From Obelidium mucronatum (Eukaryota > Chytridiomycota > Chytridiomycetes > Chytridiales > Chytriomycetaceae), in the NCBI GenBank assembly GCA_025765595.1, contig JAIVFH010000123.1:27344-91343 (forward strand): a stretch of DNA of 64,000 nucleotides, given 5' to 3'. Positions 23,987-35,832 of the stretch are shown piece after piece. Both the position numbers and the translations under genes were made by a program. How positions within the stretch are numbered: position 1 is the stretch's first letter; each line of letters begins with the position of its first letter. A model generated the notes under the pieces. That model was given only the letters and a program-made list of their open reading frames with translations. It was not told the DNA's origin and did not search any database.

Positions 23987-24140
23987 TCTTCAAGTCAAAG
24001 TGATGAGGGAGAACACAACAAACCAGAGAATACTTTATTACAGCTTTTTAGCCGTTGATATGCAAAGAATAATTTGATTCAATACATTACATTGATATAG
24101 TTGAGTTAACTGCATTATTTATTTATTTATCTATTAATGC

Positions 24141-25866
24141 AATGGACAAAACGCGTAACAAACCAGAACGTGTCAAAAAGTCAGCATCCACCTCTGCACA
24201 CCAGATGCTGAAACGCCAGAAGCACATGTCTGAGCAGGGACTGAGCCACGCTGATTGCAGGTTGCTTGTCAACCTGTCATGTTAAGGGGGAGTTTGAGGG
24301 GGTTGAAGGCCAATTCCTTGTAGTTCTATTTATAGAAAAGATGTTCCTACCTTGTTAAAACGGTTTGAGGGTTAAGAAGGGGGTTTTTAATAGTTCTATT
24401 GTAGAAAATGGACACTTTCAAGCTGTTGCTTCCCTGGTAATTAAAGGAAAATTGACTTGGAAACCAAAGTAACTCCAGACAACACAACTGTCTCAAGAAG
24501 GGTTTTTTGATCTGAGTAATCATATTTTACTGATTTAATTTTCTGGCTGCTGCCATGTCATGCTTGTCCACCTGAAAACCAGAATAAGCGTTTGTCTAAT
24601 TGATTTCATCAACTAACACAAATAATGGAAGCTCTAAAAGAAGGCAAAATAAGAATTGAGTCAAAGCCAGATTAATGCCTAGTAAGCAGTACAGATTGCA
24701 GGTAGACTCATGATGAGAATCAGTCTCCTTTTGGCTTGTTTGACATCTTCTGGTTAAATTTGGAAACAAAGACAACAGTCTCTTTTAATTTTCTGGCAAT
24801 CAAAATAGAAATTCTGACTTATCGCAAACACCCCTAGAAAGAAAATTTGTGCTTACAAGTTTTGTAATCCCATTAAGTCCTAATTTCTCTGGAGTTGCAA
24901 CCTGCACTGCGAAGAAGCAAAGTGACTGAGCGTATGTCTCTAGTGTTATAGGTTGGTGGGCCAATACTTTTATTTTTGCTGTGGTTGCTGTTAAACATTT
25001 TCAGCAACAAAACCTGCAGAGCTGCGAGTGCTGGATGACAGAACCAAGGGACACTGCGGTTGAGATTGCTGTTGCCGCAACGCTCGCAGCCGAAGGTCAA
25101 GACAAGTGGCAACATGCGCGTCATCAACCTGTGCTTTTGGACTGGAGTTGCAGACGGCATCAAGGACCCACACTACCCGGCGGATGTAGCGTCTGTCAAG
25201 GTGAAAGAACATGCCGAAAAGGTAGCAAACGGGCTGGCGGTGTTTGGAAAGGAGAACACCTTCAGCCGCTGGTCGCTTACCTCACTGGCGTTGTGGAGTC
25301 TCTGGTACATTGGGAGGCGTTTGAGATGGTGGCCAACATTACAAAGGTATGTGTTTGTTATAGTTTAGCGCTCACCTTCTATTTGCGAAAACGAGACCAA
25401 TAGGAAGTTGCAACCACATGCGATCCCATCTTTGGGATCTTCACATCCTCGTTTCTTGCGTGCTCAAACAGCGGGGACTTCAAGTTCCACCTGGACGTTG
25501 TGGTGGATGAGGAAGACGCGGAACCGCCCGTGGTATGGCCAGCACTGTACCTACCGGATCGAAACGTGGTGATCCCAGCGGTGCATGGATGTTCAAGCAT
25601 GAAAAACATGGGACCAGGATTCAGGGGAGCGACGATTTGTGGAGGTAGCGGAGTTGGCGGCGGAGGCAGATACTAGAAAGCGGAGAATCTCGCTGATTCT
25701 GGCAGATGGAATGGGAACAGCGAGTTGGGCGGTGAATCGCAACCAGGACAGGTTTGTGGGAAGCGCTGTGGCGGAGAAGCGGGGAGTTACCTTCAACATT
25801 AATCGCGATGCAACAGATTGCAATCAGAAGATACGGGAATCGGTTTTGCAAGCACTGGGTTGAGCA
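24141..25866 (+). pseudogene. Unrecognised accessory gene of the KDZ region (left arm), split by a Helitron-like element
   Basis: Starts MDKTRNKPERVKK and is broken at 24,254 by a 689-bp insertion. Later pieces: QQNLQSCECWMTEPRD, MRVINLCFWTGVADGIKDP, GLQPLVAYLTGVVESLVHW, then after an intron VATTCDPIFGIFTSS and FKFHLDVVVDEEDAEPP. Two 3' frames remain open, one ending at 25,676 and one (RRISLILADGMGTASWAV) at 25,866; the true terminus is unclear. About 33 bp present in the right-arm copy (IKPELLPHFEG) are missing after GKEN. I recognise no domain. It is divergent from the JmjC-like gene, 154 bp between starts. Confidence 0.4.
24255..24943 (+). mobile_element. Helitron-like non-autonomous element, copy 2 (689 bp), with empty site in right arm
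   Basis: Begins TTGCAGGTTGCTTGTC and ends GCGTATGTCTCTAG. The right arm (about 60,962) lacks it and joins CTGA directly to TGTTATAGG, so insertion was between A and T without target duplication. The CTAG 3' end fits the Helitron CTRR rule; the 5' end is TT rather than the usual TC. No ORF inside. Confidence 0.75.
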
Positions 25867-25991
25867 ATGTGTACTTATTTACTTATTTAATTACTTATTT
25901 ACTTATTTAATTATTTATTGATAATAAATAGCTGTCTTCCTTATTTGATACATTTTTTGGGACTTATTCTTGAGTTTTAGTGACGGTTGGG

Positions 25992-26190
25992 GGTAGCGAC
26001 CTGTGAACCAGTGGCTTGCGGCTAGCGCCCCACCTAAAAAGGTACAGAGCGGCCTGCTCACAGGCCGCGGCACAGGTCCCAAGTGGCCCGCTAGCGGCTT
26101 GTCAGCAGGTCGCAAGCGGCCCGTGAGCGGCTCGTGACGCGACTGGTATCGCGACTCGCGAGGTCCGGCCCGCATCCCCAATTGTGCCGC
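25992..26190. repeat. GC-rich subterminal repeat block
   Basis: Short reiterated units such as AGCGGCCTG, AAGCGGCCCGTGAGCGG and CGACTCGCGAGG in an otherwise AT-rich arm, downstream of the accessory gene. A related block at 38,635-38,815 caps the internally deleted derivative, so it probably represents one end of the KDZ-related element. Confidence 0.55.
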
Positions 26191-26298
26191 CAAGGTCCAA
26201 AAGCATAACTTATCTCTGGTTAAGGCGTCCCTTAATCTTGGTAGTGTACGGCCAATGTATTATGGCGTTTTGGTTTGGAGAGCATGCAAGAAAGATGT

Positions 26299-26358
26299 AT
26301 TTAGTGCAGCGGACAAGGCCCTGGCTTTGAGAGCGTTATGCCCCGGGTTCAAAGCACA
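26299..26358 (+). other. tRNA-like Pol III promoter signature (A box and B box)
   Basis: TTAGTGCAGCGG resembles an A box, and GGGTTCAAAGC 34 bp later a B box. The 3' T-arm does not pair, so this is not a functional tRNA; a tRNA-derived SINE head or decayed tRNA is possible. An LTR-like start (TGTTGAGTATTACG behind GGGGGAA, minus strand) lies at 26,459. Confidence 0.25.
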
Positions 26359-26489
26359 GAAACTTCTTTTATTCTAATGGGTTGAAATATTCAATCTGTA
26401 CAACTTATAGTTTAATTAGTGCAAGTGATATTGTATTTTTTTATGCGTAATACTCAACATTCCCCCGCAATATTTCTACTCAACAACTC

Positions 26490-27560
26490 TTCAGTTCCGT
26501 CTCTTGTGATCTTAAGTCGTTGTTGGTCAAGCCCTGGTGCTCCCTTTTGTCGCTCTGACGCTCCAAATGTTATTTCTCTCAAAAATGATTTTGAACAACA
26601 AACCAACAGTGTCCTGGATGGGATTGATGAGGCCAGTTGCTACATGTGAGCCAACACTGCTCTGTCTCGTCTTGTTTGCATTCAATCTAGTCGTCTTGAT
26701 AAAATCATTGAAGCCTTTGCTGCGTCATCAAAAGCCAAGTGCAAAGTTTGATGTCAATGTTCAGTTAGTCCAGCTGGTAGTGCTTCGGACTCTGATGCTC
26801 AGTCTGACACAGGTTCTCCGTCGAATTCTCCAAGTCTGATAAAATTTCTCTTCATGTTGCCAAACCTTCTGTTTTCAAGGGCCTCGCAACTGACAACTTT
26901 GACAACTTTATGCTCAAAGTCTACTCTGGACCCAAGGGTATTCTGTCCACCAAGTCCAAGATTGCCTTTGTTGTCTCCTACCTTGGCGGTAATGCTGCCA
27001 AGTGGTACATCAATCATGTCACCAAGCCTGAGCTCAAGTTCAATAGCTTTCAGGAATTTGCTGATGGTTTTGCTGCCTTCTTTGGCGAAGACCCACGTGT
27101 TGCTGAAGCGATTGCTAATGACAAAGCCAAGAACTTGACGCAAACTACATCTTGCCAAGCCTATGCACGCAATTTCCTCCACTGGATTGCTGGTACTCAA
27201 TACAACAATTACACCAAGATGCTGATGTTCAAGCAGGGTCTCAAGCTTCACGTGCTGAACTATATTGATGGTCAGGAACCTCAACCAACCAGCCTCTCCA
27301 TGCTCATGCGCAAGGCCGTTTGTTGTCTTCGATGAGCGCATGTTTGCTAACAACAAGCGTTCTGGATCCTCCAACGGTAACCAAGGTTCTGGTTCCAACT
27401 CCTCCCGTTCCAATAACCCAGGTGCCGCTAACAAGCCCACTGGGTCTGCTGACATTGCCGCTGCCAAAGTCAAGTCTAGCAAGCCTACCCACAAGGAAGG
27501 TCAACGCCGCAAGGATAAAGTTCTTTGCACCTATTGCAGTCAAGATGGTTGCAAGGGTGC
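26490..27560 (+). pseudogene. LTR-retrotransposon gag remnant (left arm)
   Basis: The best frame (26,850-27,315) reads VFKGLATDNFDNFMLKVYS, then YLGGNAAKWYINHV, FNSFQEFADGFAAFFGE, CQAYARNFLHWIA: the helical pattern of Ty3/Ty1-type capsid (Retrotrans_gag), including the W-x-x-x-G/F core. After a frameshift it becomes a Ser/Asn/Gly-rich linker and the first half of a zinc knuckle (VLCTYCSQDG), then loses homology at 27,556. Upstream frames carry stops. No protease, RT or integrase follows. Confidence 0.6.
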
Positions 27561-28600
27561 AAAAATGCTCGGAGCGCCCAGGGAGGGAGTGCTCAGGCGT
27601 AAATTCCCCGCCCAGTTTGGCAATGCAAACTGTCAATCTTTCTGGTCCCTCATCATCAGATTCCAAGATTGTGCTTCCATGTACACTGCTAAAACATATC
27701 CCGACCGATATCCGTCCGAAAATCGCAATTGGTCAAAATTGTTGCATATTCCGGCCAAAAGCGGCAATTGGGAGTTTTTCGGGAATTTTACTTTGCAGGA
27801 TTTGCGGGTCTGGGTATCGCAAACGATTCTGCAGCTATATTCCAGCGGTGCTCCCTCCGCCCGTCAATGCCAGCCAACAGCGTACCGGGGCTTGGACGGA
27901 AGAATGCCGATACGTTGACAGGAACACACGACGTCTCATTGGTGGTGGAGACAACGGCCCGCCTTCAGGATCAAAGGCGTCTTGTAGCTTGATAGATAAG
28001 CCACCGCTGCTCTTAACATTTAATATTACAAAGAACAACCAAATACCAAAGACACTAAAAAACTACAATAAATAACAATACAGGTATTCACAAGAATAAA
28101 AAATGAATAAATAGTTCAAACAGGCCACTCCGTCATTCTCTGGGTTACTGCGCTTGCTGGCGGTAAAGAAGGCAAGAGTATTTGATTCTAAGCAGTTCAA
28201 GTTATCAACAATCTGTCGACAATCCAACAGAAGCAACAAACTCACCACGTGCTCCAACTAAATCACTTGAAGAGTCCCACGTATTTGACACAGGTTTAGC
28301 AAATTGCTTCCTGTTTGCATTTTATGAAATTGATTGATGCAGTAAATTCATGGATCTGTGGCTACACACTTGCTACTTGCTGCCACATGCACGCATTCGG
28401 AACAATTGAAGAATCATTTTTGGGCCCAAATAAAAAATGATATCAACTTAAGTAATTAAGGGCTCTCAGCCGTAGCTGATTCAGAAGAGCCAGAGCAAAT
28501 GCATTTAAGAGGCAATTCTGGTGACAAATTTCAAAGAAAAAAAAGAACTCCAACACTTATTACGGTTATATTTAGTACTGTAGATACAAGTCGCAATGCA
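27561..28600. other. Unassigned stretch; contains the empty TA site
   Basis: 27,561-28,075 has an open frame ending CRYVDRNTRRLIGGGDNGPP that I cannot assign. At 27,836-27,839 (CTATAT context) the left arm keeps the uninterrupted target where the right arm carries the 2,745-bp transposon. 28,080-28,600 is AT-rich and I see no gene in it. Confidence 0.5.
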
Positions 28601-29003
28601 CTAGAGACATACGCTCAGTCACTTTGCTTCTTTGCAGTGCAGGTTGCAACTCCAGAGAAATTAGGACTTAATGGGATTACAAAACTTGTAAGCACAAATT
28701 TTCTTTCTAGGGGTGTTTGCGATAAGTCAGAATTTCTATTTTGATTGCCAGAAAATTAAAAGAGACTGTTGTCTTTGTTTCCAAATTTAACCAGAAGATG
28801 TCAAACAAGCCAAAAGGAGACTGATTCTCATCATGAGTCTACCTGCAATCTGTACTGCTTACTAGGCATTAATCTGGCTTTGACTCAATTCTTATTTTGC
28901 CTTCTTTTAGAGCTTCCATTATTTGTGTTAGTTGATGAAATCAATTAGACAAACGCTTATTGAGTGAAATTGCCAATCCAACCAAAAAATTGCTAATCAG
29001 ACC

Positions 29004-30589
29004 ATGCTCCAAAAAAGTTCAAAACCAAATAAATCAACAGTCTTTATTCATAATGCCTCCAAATTTTGCACACATCAAATGAAGATTCCAAAGTATACCA
29101 AGGCTCCAGTCCAGCAGAATAGCTCTGTGTGCAAGCAAGTTTTTGCCGATGTCACCAACTTGGTGAACAACAACCATTCCATCAAGAAGGCATCCCAAAC
29201 CGTCGCTGCAAACCTCAAGATCAATCAAGAGGCAGTTCAATCTATCTACAGACGCATGGGCAAGAATGAGGGACCTTCCCACGGCAAACAGCGCTTCTCA
29301 GATGGCGAGGAACAAATGTTCACAGCCTTTCTTGAGGCAAGATCGATCTGCCACTGTCCAATGGCTCAAACAGACTTCATAGCATTGGTCTCTGAGTACA
29401 ATCATGCCAAGGATCCTGGTTCAACATGGTCGGCAAAGGCATGGTATCCCAAGTTTATCAAGTGCCATTCAGATCTAGTTCGCCTCCGAACTACAAAAGC
29501 TATAAGCAAGGCACAAACAGATCCGTTTACCAAAGAGGAGATCGCCAAATGGGTGGAGCAGTTTGAAGCCTGGATGGCGTCTGGCCGTTTTAGTTGGCCA
29601 AATCTGGTCAATGTTGACGAAATGCGCCTCAAGCTCAAAAACAGTTCTTCCAGCTCTCAGGCTCTGGTCAACACTGCAGTCGCCTGTTCCAGCGAGATAA
29701 CTGGCTCCAGAGGCAAGGTTGCCAGCTTCATTCCATTCGTGACAGCGTCAGGAGAGCGAGTTTTGGACATTTTTGCCCTATCAACCAAATTCGGAAACCT
29801 CGAGATTCAAGACCCGGAGACCACAGCCAACGCCAGAGGCTCAGTACCATGCAAGATTGTGTTCAGCAAAACTGGTTTCTTGAGCGAGGAGCAATGCTTA
29901 CCTGTTCTTTCGGAGTTTAAAGCTTGTTGGGAGATTTTGCACCCAGGTTTGACACCTGTTCTTTTGCTGGACAACCATGGCTTCCACAGGACCGCTGACA
30001 CCCTTGACCACTGCCTCAAGCTTGGCATCAACGGCTTCTTCCTACCTGCAAACACTACACATTTCTTGCAGCCTCTGGATGAGGTGATTTTTGCGAATTT
30101 AAAGCGGACAATTTAACGCCTATTCCAACAGAAACGGAGCTTTCAGATCTGTAACCTTGCATCCCTCAGGGAAGAACTGGTTCCAATTACTTGGAACGCT
30201 CAAAACTCAATTCAGCCTGAATGGATCCGATCTGCTTTCAAGTCTACGGGCATCTTTCCCTGGTCTAAAGAAAAAATCCTGGAAAATGTGTCACTCAACA
30301 TTGGCGACCCTGCTACTCTTGCCAATGCCCGCAATCCTGAGGTCGCCAAGTTCCTCGAGGTCTTCAAGACTATGGAAACAGCTCCACTAGTGAAGAAAGT
30401 CCCAGCAAAGGGTGAATCAGTTGTCAAGACCAACAGAGTTTATTTGTTTGAAGAACTCCACCAGGAACAGCAAGCAGCCGTTGAAGCCAAGGAATCAAAG
30501 CAAAAAGCGTCAAGAGAATCAAAAGACACGTCAAGAGAGGGTGGGAGCAACCAAATTGGCTGCCAAAGATGTGAAAACCTGTCGTGGAG
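29004..30589 (+). pseudogene. DDE_1 transposase (left arm), one nonsense codon, one frameshift, C-terminus displaced
   Basis: Residues 1-370 are open: an N-terminal helical DNA-binding region, then the RNase H-like core with NVDEM, LLLDNHGFH and FLQPLDEV as the three catalytic-acid contexts. TAA follows KRTI at 30,114; the same frame resumes (RLFQQK, IRSAFKSTGIFPWSKE). A frameshift near 30,520 precedes the KDZ insertion at 30,590. The C-terminal Cys/His segment (CTKIW, LNCSICNKYRICPAHK) continues at 36,320-36,466. The stop and frameshift are shared with the right arm, so the protein was inactive before the arms duplicated. Confidence 0.8.
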
Positions 30590-30608
30590 CACGTACTATA
30601 GCGAGCGG

Positions 30609-30885
30609 CACGCGCGATTCGGACTCCGATTCGGACTCCGATTCGGGAGAACGATTCGGAGTCCGACTAGGGTCTGATTCGGCTCCGAATAGGAGTAACC
30701 CCGAATCGGGCTCCACTCGGAATGACCAATAGGGCTATTGGCGCTCCTAGCCGCCTCCTAATGGAGTCCTAATCACTTCTCATTAGGAGGAAACAACTTT
30801 TTCCTGCAATTTGAGCATTGTCCTATTAGGAGCTACTCAGTCCTATTAGGACGACCGACTAGGACTTAACATCCTATGAAAATAA
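30609..30885. repeat. Left terminal array of the KDZ element
   Basis: Imperfect units such as GATTCGGACTCC, CCGAATAGGAG and TCCTATTAGGA in both orientations directly inside the left end. The same vocabulary recurs at the right end and in introns of both genes. Confidence 0.75.
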
Positions 30886-31049
30886 CTGTCAACTGCAAAA
30901 CACTCTAAAAAAATTCCCAAAAATTACAAACCATCTGAAAAAATTTAAAAAAATTGCAAAAATACAAAATTAAAATTTCAGAATTTTATGATATTATAGT
31001 TAAAATTAATCATAAAAATTTATCAATTTTTCAAATAAACCTCTGGCTA

Positions 31050-33176
31050 CTAACATTTGCTAAGTTGCTCATTTCTCATGTCCACCATGCTGAACAAAAA
31101 AAAGTCTGCCTGAAGAGGGTCCAAATATCGCAAAATGTGTCCCATTTTTTCAAACCATCCAGCACACTGTTCTGCTGCTGATGTGTTGAATAAAGGCTTG
31201 TTTCCTTGGTATAGCCTAGAAAAAGACCTAGCGTCACAATTTTCCATGCAGAATCTGTCTCGACGACTATGGTTTCTGAAGTGAAATCGGTCAACAACCC
31301 AGATGATTTTTTGGTATAGCATCCTAAGCACAGAAGTTAGATTCTATCACAGCAAATACATCCTTACTTATGGAGCAGCTTGTTTTGCTGAGCGCCGTTT
31401 TTCAAAGTCCTGACAAAAACACATGCTTTGTCATAAAACATGAATGTAGGATACTCATCCAGCCTCATGAATGTTTGACAAAGAAATCCTGTGATAAACT
31501 TGTTGGACTCAAACGAGTACATCTTTCCAATGTCCATAATGTGCCCACAGCTCCACACAACCAGGAACACCCCTGGCAGGAATCTGTCAAATGGGCTGTA
31601 ACAGAACCCAAACTCCTCATAATTCCTTTCATCATCCTTCACATGCCCAACTGACACTCGTGTCTTTCCTCCATACTTCTTTGCAGTTTTCTCACTTGTT
31701 GTTGATGGGTCGGAGAAGAATTTTCCCACCGCCTCCATATGTTCTGCTTCCTTGCACGACAGCGGCTGGTAATCAAAAGAGTTCTCACGTTCTCGTTTTT
31801 GATTCGCACATCCTGAAATGATGCATTTCCCCTTCAATCCTGCATGATTGATACAGAATTTTGTATTGATCCCAATGATGTCCAAATTGCATCCAATCAC
31901 TCTGCACAGCAAGTGCCCCATCACTTTTCCATCCATCACTGCCGCACTATACTCCTGGCCTTTCCTATCAACAACATGACATTCTCCACATGAATGTTTC
32001 CATTTTACTGCAAAGTGCGCATTCATCCACTCCACATATTCCTTCATTGCCAACCGCAAATCTTCTACATTATCAGACACTTGATTGCTTGAGTATTCTC
32101 CAAGATGTAGGGAATACGGAAACAGCCGTCTGCCCTTCTCCCCCCAAGATGGTTGGAAGCAGGAATAATCAAAATCTTCATGAGCTGCTTGAAGCGCCTC
32201 TGAAACTGCTGGATCCTGAATGTACTCTTGCAATAGGAGCATCTGGTACAAGTAATACGCCCGCTTGAAAATAGATGATGATGCAGCTGAAGGAATCCCT
32301 GAATACTGCTCAGTATCTGATGAAACAGATGGAAATGCTGAATGGTATGCATTCTGCAGAGTATACATTTTACATCTAAGGAATAGTCTGTCAGTAAATG
32401 ACAAGCAACAAACACTACTAATAGCACTCCTAATAGCGATCCTAATAGCACTCCTAATCGCGCTCCTAATCGCGCTCCTAATCGCGCTCCTAATCGCGCT
32501 CCTAATCGCTTCCGATTCGGAACGCTATTAGGAGCGCGATTAGGAGCGCGATTAGGAGCGCGAATCGGAGCGCTATTAGGAGTGCTATTAGGATCGCTAT
32601 TAGGACCAACACTTACAGCATTACAGACGGCACATTCTTCAGCCACAAATTTGCAAATGCAACAGTCATGTAGTATTTAGAATTGATTCCAATGACTTTT
32701 TGCTTTCTGATTGTATTCATTGGGTAGTGTTCTATGGTGCTGTTTCCTTCGGTAATCTCTGACACTGAATCAACGTCATACAACTGAATACTGCAGCTCA
32801 AATTCACACAGCTGGATTTGTACAGAAGACCCGATTTAGCTGAATCTGCATCCAAGATTGTGACTTCTTGCCATCTCCCAATCTTTAGATGGCTCTGACA
32901 CTTGATGCAGTATGTAAACGGAGCTGACAGGATAATAGGTACATTTGGGGTAATTGTTTCGTGAATTCTTGAATCAAAGACAGCCTCTGCAGTTTGTTTG
33001 GCTGCCAGGATGGGAACACCAAAAGAAGTAGCAACAAGCTGAATGAAATCCCGCAAACGGAGTGTCTTGTTGTAAGTCTTTTCAAAACTGCCGTAGATTG
33101 AAAACTCAGCTTGGAAGGCTGGGAACTGTTCTGCCAGCTGAGCTCCCATCTTGACATGTGAGGCAGGGATTTTCAT
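31050..33176 (-). CDS. KDZ transposase-like protein with CxC5/CxC6-type cysteine clusters
   Basis: Three exons (33176-32617, 32387-31368, 31323-31050; introns 229 and 44 nt) give about 617 residues without internal stops. Landmarks: FTYCIKCQSHLKIGRWQ (first cysteine cluster), NAYHSAFPS, FKRAYYLYQMLLLQEYI, HSCGECHVVD, then VMDGKVMGHLLCRVIGCNLD, FCINHAGLKGKCIISGCA (second cluster), DRFLPGVFLVVWSCGHI, FMFYDKACV, and the last exon WVVDRFHFRNHSRRDRFC with FNTSAAEQCAGWF. This order is characteristic of fungal KDZ (Kyakuja-Dileera-Zisupton) CxC5/CxC6 proteins; they are presumed transposases of an RNase H-like fold. Its ATG lies 24 bp from that of the divergent accessory gene. The frame also stays open upstream to 33,206 (TTG). 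Confidence 0.78.
32405..32612. repeat. Intronic foldback of CTAATCGCGCTCC / GGAGCGCGATTAG units
   Basis: The 5' half (32,415-32,510) consists of CTAATNGCNCTC repeats; the 3' half (32,520-32,605) is built from the complement, turning around TTCCGATTCGGAA near 32,511-32,523. The foldback occupies almost all of intron 1 of the KDZ gene. Confidence 0.85.
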
Positions 33177-33200
33177 TTTTTTCGGCAAAGTTTTTTCCCC

Positions 33201-35832
33201 ATGCAATCACCAACACTGCCACTGCCAGACACACTGCCATCCCTCAGAGTCAGCAACGACCCAAACAGACTGTCCATCCAGTTCTCTTTTGATGAGATCA
33301 AGAATGGCTTGTGGAAACAGGCTCCTTACAAGACCTTGGATGACAAGAAGACCATCTTCATCTTGTGGAGTGATCTGCGAGAAGTCACCAAAGAACTCTG
33401 TCCTGACCTGCACCAAAGAGTCATGGAAACAAAAGGCTCTCCTAAAGAGCTTGTAGAAGAGGCCACTGAGGCACTGGACAAGATGTTGAGGTCTGGGTTT
33501 ATTTGTTTGAGTTTGACAGGTGATCGCTGACACACCACTCCCAACCACAACAGATACATCAACTCCAACAACACATGGAAGCTAGTGTTTTTGGATAAAA
33601 CCAAATGTACAGTCCACATCCCTGGGCTGAAGAACAAATCGCAGGCAGAAGTGTACAAGTGGATCAAAGACTCAAACCAGGATTTAACAGCACTGGAGGA
33701 CCTCTGCTTCAGTGGGATCGTGGATCTGGATGGAAATCAGTCCGAAAATGATGAGGAACGCGCAGCGGCGCTGGCGAAATACATATATGGTGAGTCTTAT
33801 TCATTTTGGTGTGATGCGCGATTCGCGATCCGATTCGCGATCCGATTCGCGATCCGATTCGCGATCCGATTCGCGATCCGATTAGGAGCACGATTAGGAG
33901 CACGATTAGGAGCACGATTAGGAGCACGATTCGGAGCGCGATTAGGAGCCGATTCGGAGCGCGATTAGGAAACGATTCGGTGCGCGATTAGGAGTGCGAT
34001 TAGGAGCGCTATTAGGAGCGCTATTAGGAGCCAATTCGGAGCGCGATTAGGAAACGATTCGGTGCGCGATTAGGAGTGCGATTAGGAGCGCTATTAGGAG
34101 CGCTATTAGGAGCCAATTCGGAGCGCGAATAGGAAACGATTCGGTGCGCGATTAGGAGTGCGATTAGGAGCGCTATTAGGAGCGCTATTAGGAGCCAATT
34201 CGGAGCGCGAATAGGACCACAATTACAGCCCTTTAATTTTCTAATAATCTAACCCTTTTTATTATTTATTTATCTTTTAGCTAGAAAAGTTTCAAACAAC
34301 AAGTACCATGTTGTTTTTGCTCCTACTCCTGCTGACACCAATGCCACCAAGATTGCCAAGAAGGCTACTGCTCGTGCCGCAAGACAACAGGCTGCTAATG
34401 AGGTTAGGTCCGACAGTGAACCTGATATTCCTCCTATCAGCCAGCTTCCAGGCTCTGCTGCGGAAAATGAGCCTAGAAGAGCCATCAAGTCTAAAATTTC
34501 ATTTCCACTCTTGGGATCTGATGATCCAATCGGTTTAGGTATTTATAGTCTCATTTTGTTGATTGAATTACAAATATTTTATTTAATTAAGTGATAGGAA
34601 CACCAACCAAGCAAGCTGGTTCTTCTTCGGATTCCACGATTCCTGCTCATACTTCTCCAAGTTCTTCAAAGGCTAATCCTACTCCAGCTCCTCCTGGTTC
34701 TGCTAAGACTACTCCTGGTGCTGGCAAGACTGCTTCTGGTCCCCCATCTGTTTCCCACAAGACTTTGACCAGCTCTGCTTCCAAGGCTACTACAGACCCC
34801 AAGGCCACTACAGTTCCCAGCACAGCTACAAATACTACTCCTGCTTCTCAATCTGGTTCCCCAAAGAGTACCACTTCTGGTTCCAAGGCCACTACTTCAG
34901 CTTCCAAAGTGTCCAAGGCAATGCCAGCTCCCAAAGTGTCCAAGGCAATGCCAGCTCCCAAGACAGCAGACAAAACAGCTGATTCCAGTTCCAAGCCAGT
35001 GCCCCTTCCTGGAAGGTCCACAGTGTTAGTTGGTTCTGCCAAGAGGAGTACATCTTTGACGAATCAGTTTTGGTGGACATTGCTTTGGATCCACACAGCC
35101 CTGATTACTTTGATGTTGCCTACACTGATTCTGGTAGGATGCCATTTTGTTTAAACATATTTCTCAGTATTTTTGGTATTTAGGAGCAATGTTTGATCCA
35201 TTTGCAAGTTCTCCATTGATTAATTCACCTGTGACTGGGCCATCTCTGCAAGAAAAGCCATCTTCCATCGCATCCAAACAGCGTCGCCAAGTCCCCACGT
35301 CTGTTGCTGAAGTTGTTACCAAAGCCAAAGGACGCACGGGCACCCAAGACAAGTTCATTAGTCAAGTGAAAGAAGTTGGTATCCGCTTTTCTTACCTGAC
35401 GCAGGATCGAGAGCCACCAATGACCAAAACTCTTGCTGCTGCAACCTTGTCAAAGGAATTCCCCAACTTTGGAAATACTGTGGAAATTTTTCGGGCTTAT
35501 GTTGGAGTCTACTTTGCTGATTTGGAATTCCAAAGAGTAAGTTTTTAGTTTAGTGTCACTTCAAGCAATTTCTTTTAATAATCCTTTATTTATTATACTA
35601 GCTCTTTCCAAATACGTACACGAGCTACTTTGACAAAGAAGATTGCATCTTCTCTTACAGCGATGTTGGGAAGCACATGTCCAAGTTCAATGCAAGATTG
35701 GTCCCTAGGCATCAAATATATAGTTGGAGTACTACAGGTTTTCAAGATGTTGAAAAGTACTTTCAAGGGTGCCAGGAGGGAGTATTGGCAAATTCTTGGA
35801 AGAGGCAACCTGTTCAGAAGAAAACCCAGTGA
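33201..35832 (+). CDS. KDZ-element accessory protein (same family as 16503-18868)
   Basis: Exons 33201-33490, 33554-33789, 34281-34538, 34592-about 35,132, about 35,184-35,537 and about 35,602-35,832. Blocks: LWKQAPYKTLDDKK, ILWSDLREVTKELCPDL, NNTWKLVFLDKTKCTVHIP, DLTALEDLCFSGIVDLDG, then a Ser/Thr/Pro/Lys-rich linker, EEYIFDESVLVDIALD, and RAYVGVYFADLEFQR. No known domain is recognised. A one-base shift is needed near 35,035 between the linker frame and EEYIF, so the copy may be damaged. Intron 2 (33,790-34,280) is filled with the element's own repeat array. Divergent from the KDZ gene with only 24 bp between ATGs, so an upstream exon or shared internal promoter is likely. Function unknown; perhaps a second subunit needed for transposition (inference). 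Confidence 0.6.
33815..34215. repeat. Intronic array of GATTAGGAGC units with 82-bp higher-order period
   Basis: Starts as CGATTCGCGATC repeats, passes through GATTAGGAGCAC units, then becomes an 82-bp composite repeated at 33,971, 34,053 and 34,135 (marked by AACGATTCGGTGCG). It lies between the donor at 33,790 and the acceptor at 34,280 of the accessory gene. Confidence 0.85.

Noticed and set aside
29004..30116. Intact functional transposase of 370 residues
   Set aside because: The sister family reads on past the stop for about 200 more residues; both arms share the TAA and a later frameshift, so it is a pseudogene.
33820..33965. Protein repeat RFAIRFAIR/RLGARLGAR as a real coding repeat
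   Set aside because: The array lies between a good donor (33,790) and acceptor (34,280), and the same DNA units occur non-coding at both element ends.
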